A stretch of DNA of 64,000 nt from Tilletia caries (taxonomy: Eukaryota; Basidiomycota; Exobasidiomycetes; Tilletiales; Tilletiaceae). Positions 57,592 to 64,000 of the stretch are shown piece after piece. The stretch spans positions 1,550,001 through 1,614,000 of the forward strand of contig JALUTQ010000005.1 in the NCBI GenBank assembly GCA_032718865.1. Reading direction: 5' to 3'. Position 1 is the first letter of the stretch. Each line of letters opens with the position of its first letter. The notes under the pieces were generated by a model. That model had not been told where the DNA came from. It made no database searches and worked only from the letters and a program-made list of their open reading frames with translations. Made by a program: the position numbers and the translations under genes.

Positions 57592-59540
57592 ATGGCTATG
57601 ATCAGAGATGAGCAGCGCAACCGCTCAGCTGAAGCCGGCCAGGATCCATCGGCATCTCTGCGAGAGGCTGTTCAGCCGACCGAAGGGGTTGGACAGGTCC
57701 CGAGCGTGAGAGACAACAACAGCCCATCCGGAGAGCTTGACGACGAGGGGGATTTTCATCAAGGGCTGTCGGAGGCTACCTCGCCGACGGGCAGCCGTGT
57801 CCCAACCGTGATGGAGCAGGCAGCCTCTTCCGGTGAGTCCCACTCGCGCAACGAGCACTTTCGAATTGGGCATTTGAACTTATTTTTCTGTTGTCACAGG
57901 CTGGACTGTTTCGCTGAGAGTCAACCAGGCTTAAGGTCCATTCATATCATGCTTCGCCTTCCAAACCGTCCAGAAGCAGAGGCAAACACAATCATGGGCA
58001 ACATGACATACACGATTCCCAACAACGATACCACTTCTCTGCACGTACAAACAGTCGCATCAGAACAGTTGCCCACTGTTCACATTTTTCAACTTCCTGA
58101 GGCGGCCGCGGCCGGGCAAAGCGGCAGGGTACATGCCGAGGTCGATCATGGCAGCATCAAGTTGCACATGCGTCCAAGCATCAACGGCAGCAATGAGGAC
58201 ATTCCAGGAACTTTACCACTTTCACACCACTTGTTGACGGCGATTCAATGCGAGGGACTCATTTGCGACGGCTGTCTGGCGCCACTAGCACGATGGTCCG
58301 CTGCGGTCACATACCGTGCTCTTCCATCCGATCACTGGGAGGAGCTTGTCGAGGCCTGGATGTGCCATGCGGACCAGCGCTTGCACGAGAGCATTGCAAA
58401 GGGCAGAGATGCAGTGCAGCGGAGCGGAGCGGGGGATGAACGGGACGAGGTCTGGGTTGGCGATTTCCACTTGGCAGTATCTCGAGTCAAGGTTACGGGC
58501 GCTACCGTACCGATTGATTCACAGGTGAGCCACTGCGACCGATTTCCTCTCCCCTTCCATTTCCTCTTCCTCTCAACACGAACCGATAGAAGACCGTCGT
58601 CGGCTACATTTTACCGACGTGCACGACCTGCCTGGAGGAGCGAGATGGGCGGATACCCTCGTAAGGACGGTGCGACTGTGGTGCGCTCGCGAACTGCATC
58701 GGCCTCGACCGCTGAAAGATGCGGAGAGGAGCCCCTGTTGTTCGAGATTTCGCACCACGAGTCCTTTCGAGGACGGCTGCGACTTGAGCGTAGGGGACGT
58801 CATCTTACACCAAAGGGCAGTCATCGGCAGACAATGGTTGATACAACCGGTTCAAGATCGACATTTTCTGTCTTTTCATTGAAACACCTTCGCTGCTCCA
58901 AGATTAACGAGATTGAGGGTCACTCACGAAAGATACATTCTCATTTTTTTTACAGGTCCCTTTCCATCATTCTGGAGATCGGCGCCCGGTTGTATGCCAA
59001 CAATGTGGATACGGTGTGGGTCATGAAGTCCTTGACGGTGATCGAGCCCTGGCAGCCGATTCGGCCATTCGGTTCTTCAAGTACGCGGTTCGTCCCATCT
59101 CTGCGACCTTGCAGTTGCCGAGCAGCCTCTCTGTGGTCGTCGCCAACCAGCTGGTCAATCTCGCGGACATGTACGGCAGTCGCCACTTCGAGCTTGTTAC
59201 AGAGGGTACGGATTCTATCATCTGCCAGCTCTGGCTGTTCGCGCCTCGCTGTCGAATGGTGCTGGACCTGGAGGGACCCTGGCGTGACCTAGCGTGGAGA
59301 CGAAGCGCAGACGGCCCAGCATCCGGCAGCTCAGCTTTCACAGCTGCCAAAATCTTCTACCGGGCTCTGGTCAGCGATACGACCACGCTTGCGCCAATCC
59401 CACTTCCTCGATCGGAGCGACTCGAACTTCCCGGCCCGGTGTGTGCGCGAGTGATGGAGAGACTGCGACTCAGCACTGGAATGTACCCTTCTTCCCGGCG
59501 CGCCTTCGGACCGTGGACCGTCGGTTGGCTGGAAGTTTAG
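57592..59540 (+). CDS. UBE3D-like E2-binding protein (HECT_2 family); exon structure partly unresolved
   Basis: Family members bind ubiquitin-conjugating enzymes through a C-terminal domain. Clear blocks: CDGCLAPLARW followed by YRALPSDHWEELVEAWMCHAD near 58268-58380; VVCQQCGYGVGHEVLD with FFKYAVRP near 58990-59095; then LWLFAPRCRMVL, KIFYRAL, RLELPGPV and MYPSSRRAFGPWTVGWLEV to the stop at 59540. Exon 1 is 57592-57832. Exon 2 starts either at 57900, which then meets a TAA, or at a poorer acceptor near 57931. Another join is uncertain between 58605 and 58955; one reading suits a GTAAGG intron at about 58660, another a single-base indel. The last exon starts near 58953 after TTTTTTTACAG. The family call is good; the complete protein is not reliable. 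Confidence 0.7.
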
Positions 59541-60040
59541 GTCGCCACGTCGTCACCCCTACCTCGCACTGCCAGGGTCGGGTTTCCCTGCTGCGGCCCT
59601 CTACTGTGCTCAACATGTTTCCTTTCCAGGGCCTGATGCAGCTTCTTCTTCACCGTTCATACAATTCGCATTCCCAAAAGACCCTCAATCTCCTTGCACG
59701 TCAAGGGTAGGCCTTGAGACCGACTCGCCCATCGTCAGGAGGAAGTCTAGAACTGCGCTCAGACCTCCAAAGGTTCCCGAACGTCGTGGTGCTGCTAAGT
59801 TGACTGAAATGCTGACAGTAGGATAGAGGGAACCAGGTGCAGTGGAAACGTCGCTTCGAGCAGGAGGTCAACCGAGGGAAGGGGTAGATGTGATGCGAGT
59901 ATAATCTCTATGATTCGCGTTCGCTTTTAAAGAATGTTGATACAGTCATGCCGCGGGCCACGAAGGCCGGCCCAGGGGATGTTTACGCAAGGCAAATAAA
60001 TGGGGCAAAGTGAAAGAAGGTGAGGTAGCAACGAGTTGCT
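59541..60040. other. Intergenic between convergent genes
   Basis: The 3' ends of the UBE3D-like and peroxidase genes face each other. No gene seen. Confidence 0.5.
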
Positions 60041-61799
60041 TTAACCCCAGATGTTCTGAGCGATGGCGCGGCGCGAGCCACCGAGGAGACCACCAAGGCC
60101 AACGAGGAGGTCACCGACGACGCCGAGGAGACCGGTGGTAGCGTCCTTGCCAACCGCGGAGCCCTTGAACTTGTTGTAGGCGGGGATCACACCGTCAGCC
60201 TTGATGGCAGTGAAGCAAGGGTCGTACTTGGAGGCCAGGGCCTTGTGGGGTCGGCCGATGAGGTCGTCGACGATGCTGAGAGCGTATGTGAGGTCCTTGT
60301 AGATGAACTTCAATTGAGTAGGGATGACCTGCGAGCAAGATAAGGAGCGTCAGCGTTTTGTACTCGTGCCATGTCTAGCAGCCGGAATTATCGCTATGAA
60401 CTCACCTGCTGAATAGAAGCCTGGTACAGGTAGCACGCAGTAGCGTCCTTGTTGTCGAGAAGGTTGGCCAGGTTGAGTGCGCCACCGGTAATGTCGGAAA
60501 CTTGGACACCAGCGAAGCTGTTGACCTTGCCGGTGTTGCCGCCGACGGAGAGGAGACGGGGGTCCTCAAGACCGGAGCGGACGAGGTTGGTAACAACGTC
60601 GGCGAGACCGAAGGGGGCATCGATGGGGCGGCGGAGCCAGTTCTTGGGGAAACGCTCGTGGCCGGGAGTGTACTTGAGCGTGCCGTTAGCACTGGAGGTT
60701 GAGAAAAGGAAGCAGAAGAATGTCTCAGCAAGCTTGAAACCTTGGCATCCGTCGAGCGAGTGGAAGAAGAAACTCACAGGCGCTGGTACGAGAAGAAGGG
60801 GAACAGGTTGGCGTCGTCGAGGTACTGACGGTTGTGGCCGGTTCCATCGTCGGTGTTGTTGCTCATGAAGTTAACGATGAAGTCGTGGGCCGCGGTAGTG
60901 ACGACGAGACCACCGAAAGCGGAGAAGAAGAAGTAACTACAGAAAGACGAAGACAATGATGGAGAAGTCAGAAGATGCGCAGCAGATGGTGTGGAACCGG
61001 AAGACAAAAAGACTCACGGGTTGGTGGAGATGGAGTGGTCGAAGCGGAGAGTGCGGTGCTTGGCGAGGACCTCGCGAGTGTAGGCATCCTCACCAGCCTT
61101 GTGGGGACCGGCAATGTCAACGAGCTGCTTGAAGAAAGCGGGCTGCGAGGTGTAGTCGTCGCCGTTGTTGGCGTAGTAGTCGGCGCGAGAGACGGAAGCA
61201 TCGCCCTCGTACACGTTGTGGGAGTTGATACCCTCTGGCTCACCGGCGAGCAAGTTGGAGACCGAGCCAAGGAGCGCCTTAGACTGGAAGGGACCGCCGA
61301 TGGACCAGGTGCCGTCGAGGATGTTGCCGGTGAAGACAACGGCGTAGGCGGACAGGACACCACCGAGCTCAGGTGAGATACCGTAAACTTGGGAGACGAC
61401 CTCGATGGCCTGGGTCAGACCAACAGTGCCGTCACGGTTGAAGTAGCCGTGGTTGGAGAGGACGTTGAGACCGGGGCAGGGACCGCGGATGTCACCGGGG
61501 CCGGGGGCCTTCCACTCGTGGTCGCCCTCAACGCTGACGTACTGAGCCTCGGCGTCGAAGAGCTTGCCGTTGGGGTCGATGATTGCGTCCTTGTCACGGG
61601 CAGAGAGGTTGGCGACGGCCTTCTCGAACTCGGCGCGGACCTTGGGCGAGAGGAGGTCGGTGATCTCACGAGTCACACCGGCCTCGAGCTGGATGGGCTG
61701 GCGAGCGGCGACCCACTTCTCGAAGGAGCCGAATGCTTGAGCGCTGCTGATGACCGAGAGACCGGCCGTGACGGCGGCGAGGGTGGCGGTGAACTTCAT
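60041..61799 (-). CDS. Secreted heme-thiolate peroxidase (chloroperoxidase / unspecific peroxygenase family)
   Basis: Four exons: 61799-61018, 60936-60778, 60691-60406, 60328-60041; 504 aa, phases consistent. Family enzymes use a Cys-ligated heme and hydrogen peroxide to halogenate, peroxidise or oxygenate substrates outside the cell. The N-terminus is a clear signal peptide ending near Ala 22. The proximal heme motif GPCPGLNVLSNHGYF carries the thiolate Cys at residue 107. EGDASVSRADYY downstream fits the region that holds the acid residue used to cleave peroxide. At 504 aa it is longer than typical short peroxygenases because of a C-terminal extension ending in a Gly/Leu/Val-rich stretch (LLGVVGDLLVGLGG). 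Start at 61799 is chosen for the signal peptide. A close paralogue lies at 63420. Confidence 0.93.
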
Positions 61800-63419
61800 G
61801 CTGGGATGGGCAAAGAAGGTAGGGAATGAGAAGATAGGGAAAGGAGAGAAGGTGAGGGCGGAAGCGAGGTGCTGTGGGAGGGTGAGGTTCAGTGGCAAAG
61901 TCAGTCAAGGAGGGTCCCGTTTTTATACCTGTTACCGACCCCTCTCTTTGTTCGTCCGGATTCCTGGGTGCCTAGAGCCCGTAACCCTGAAACGCTGAGC
62001 AGAAGGTACAGGAGCGGAGGACAGCAGTAGTGGACAGCGCGAAGTTGTCTTAGACGAAACGTTTTACCGATGCTGCAAGGGTCGGACCTGGTCACGAAAG
62101 AAGTGGTGGATGTCCCAATAAGCCCTGGAAGCTTGTGGGGGCAATGAGCGATGTCCTAATGGTCATCTGTGGAGGAGGTAAACAGTAGCACAGAACCCTG
62201 AAGCAGGTAGAAGCAGCAGGAGGAAGAAAGGGAGGTGCTTAGCAATATACGTGGTTGCCAATTGTCCCAGGTGGCAACATCCGCACTTACTTTGCAACTT
62301 TTACCTCGCTACACATCACAACAACGACGGCCAATAGCAATGTGAACTTTGCTGGTCCCGGCAGGGATGTGAAGGAGAGTAGCAGACAGGCGGACAACTG
62401 GCGAGTGCCCATTCCCGATACTTCGGGCCAGAGGTGGCGCCCACGTCGGTACTCGGTGACCAGTATTGCATGCTTCGAGTCGGGTAGGGCCAGAAAAGAC
62501 GAGCTGAGGCGCGCTGAGGCGCTGAGGCTACACAAAGTTGAAAAAGGGAAGGGAAGAAGTGAGCACTCGAAGGTGGAAAGTCAGGTCTCAGGCCACCCTT
62601 GCATCCCCATTCCCCACGTCGTCCAGAGCATGAATGATACACAAATGGATTCCTGTGAATCACGAAGAGCCCAGGCAGATGAGTAATGCGTGTCCAACTG
62701 TACAAGGCATCCCGACTCACGCTTGAAAATCGACACGGAGGTCCTCTTCAGCAAAACTTCGGGGTTCATGCATGCTTGCCAGAGCCTGGAAGCTAGAAGA
62801 CATCGAAGTGGAAGGTAAATGGTCGATTTTAGCGGAGCGAGAGCAGCAGCAATGCAGCATGCTGGGCGAGCCGCGACCGCGAGTAGCGAGTATACGGCTC
62901 GGCGAATTAATAAGTGGCAGATCTTTCCATGCCTAGCGCACGCAAGGGTGGCAGACTCGCAGCTATGCGTGCCCAACCTCGTGAAGCGTGATCCGTCTTG
63001 CGTGATGCGTGATGGGCAGCTGGATGGCGTGGACGGGGTGGTGGATGGTGGAACCCAGCCAGAGCCTGTTTTCACAAGACAGCCGAGCTGCAAAAATTGT
63101 TTTTCCGAACGTTTTTCAGCCTGCCAACCGCCCTCGAAGCCTTCGACCTTCCCCCTCGTTGAAGCATGCTGCATGGAGCATCTCGTCGGCGTCGATGCGG
63201 TAGTAGTGTACATAGAGGCAAGACGAGCAACCGCGAGGGAGGTCGTACAGATGTCTCAAACATCAAATAAAGACGGTATGCTGCGAATAAATAGATGGAT
63301 TCTATGGACTCGGGGATGTGGATTATATACAGTAAGGGTCTCGAGATTGCCCATGGCTTTGGAGCAAGAAACATGAATAAATATGGGAAGAGGGAAACTG
63401 TGTACATGTGCAGTGTACC
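61800..63419. other. Intergenic between tandem peroxidase genes
   Basis: 1.6 kb without a supported gene. Open frames at 62255-62686 and 62819-63376 show no conserved motifs. The 61800-62000 part is the promoter and leader of the first peroxidase. Confidence 0.5.
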
Positions 63420-63993
63420 TCAACCCCAGATGTTCTGGGCCATGGCGCGGCGAGAGCCACTGAGGAGACCACCAAGGCCACCAAGGAGGTCACCGACGAC
63501 GCCGAGGAGACCGGTGGTAGCGTCCTTGCCGACGACAGATCCCTTGAACTTCTTGTAAGCCCCGGGAACACCATCAGCGTGCACGGCCTCGAAGCACGGG
63601 TTGTACTTCGATGCCAGCGCCTTGTACGGTCGCCCGATAAGGTCGTTCACAACGCTGAGGGCGTAGGTGGTGTCCTTGTAGAGGAACTTGAGTTGCGTTG
63701 GCAGCAGCTGTTCGATGGTAGCTTGGTAGAGGAAGCATGCAGTGGCGTCCGAGTTGTTGAGCATGGTGAGCAGGTTGAGTGTTCCACCAGTGAGATCAGT
63801 GACCTGGATACCAGCGAAGGAGTTGACCTTGCCCGTGTTGCCACCAATGGAGAGGATGCGGGGGTCCTCCGCACCGATGCGAACAAGATTCCGGACAATG
63901 TCGGCGAGACCGAAGGGGGCGTCGATGGGGCGGCGGAGCCAGTTCTTGGGGAAACGCTCGTGGCCGGGAGTGTACTTCAGCGTGCCGTTAGCA
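63420..63993 (-). CDS. Second heme-thiolate peroxidase, C-terminal exon (gene runs off window end)
   Basis: Paralogue of the gene at 60041-61799. The visible exon covers the last ~190 residues, from the ANGTLKYTPGHERFPKNW block through YKDTTYALSVVNDLIGRPYK to the end SRRAMAQNIWG. Its acceptor (ACTAG before 63993) matches the second intron of the first copy, but the third intron of that copy (60329-60405) is absent here: the coding sequence is continuous at the equivalent point (ATIEQ-LLPTQ). The catalytic Cys region lies beyond the window. Tandem duplication in the same orientation is evident. Confidence 0.9.
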
Positions 63994-64000
63994 CTAGTGA

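Noticed and set aside
62819..63376. 185-codon + strand frame between the peroxidases
   Set aside because: No conserved motif and no splice or start support.

Overview
The window looks like a nuclear contig from a basidiomycete fungus, probably an Ustilaginomycotina relative; that lineage is an inference from protein style. Nearly all host genes carry short introns (about 58-130 nt, usually GTGAGT or GTATGT donors and CAG/TAG acceptors). Genes are compact and lie on both strands. Proteins carry long Ser/Gln/Pro-rich tails. There is no bacterial operon structure, no CRISPR array, and I saw no rRNA or tRNA gene.

Left arm (1-11,300): the 5' part of RAD50 (minus), two small nested DNA elements, an alpha/beta-hydrolase-fold gene, a DHHC palmitoyltransferase and COX17 (minus). 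Middle (11,301-31,732): a 20.4-kb stack of transposable elements sits between COX17 and a casein kinase II beta gene. Right arm (31,733-64,000): CK2 beta, a large Ser/Thr kinase, a 69-bp-TIR MITE, a coiled-coil gene that may be XRCC4/XLF-like, an XPA-like nuclear protein, a GH16 glucanase-like enzyme, a hormone-sensitive-lipase-type hydrolase, a TMEM184-family membrane protein, a UBE3D-like gene, and two tandem heme-thiolate peroxidase genes, the second cut by the window edge.

The 20.4-kb stack reads as six nested insertions, each with its own target-site duplication. Element B (TSD ATCACAATT) received element C (TA), an outer Ty3-type LTR retrotransposon (TSD CCGGT) and element D (TSD TGCGGCCGC, less certain). 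The outer retrotransposon received an inner, related one (TSD TCGCC). D received element A (TSD TAACATTTC) and carries a broken importin-beta fragment.

Three points look new to me. (1) In both retrotransposons the RNase H domain is split: the first catalytic Asp follows the reverse transcriptase, while the Glu/Asp/Asp part lies after the integrase at the Pol C-terminus. (2) In the outer element gag and pol are out of frame but are joined in frame by an 82-nt GTGAGT...TAG intron, suggesting Gag-Pol is made from spliced RNA. (3) Elements B, A and M1 (3559-4113) belong to a DNA-transposon group with 9-bp target duplications and ends built of tandem ~22-bp units that share a TGRCCCY core but differ in their element-specific part.
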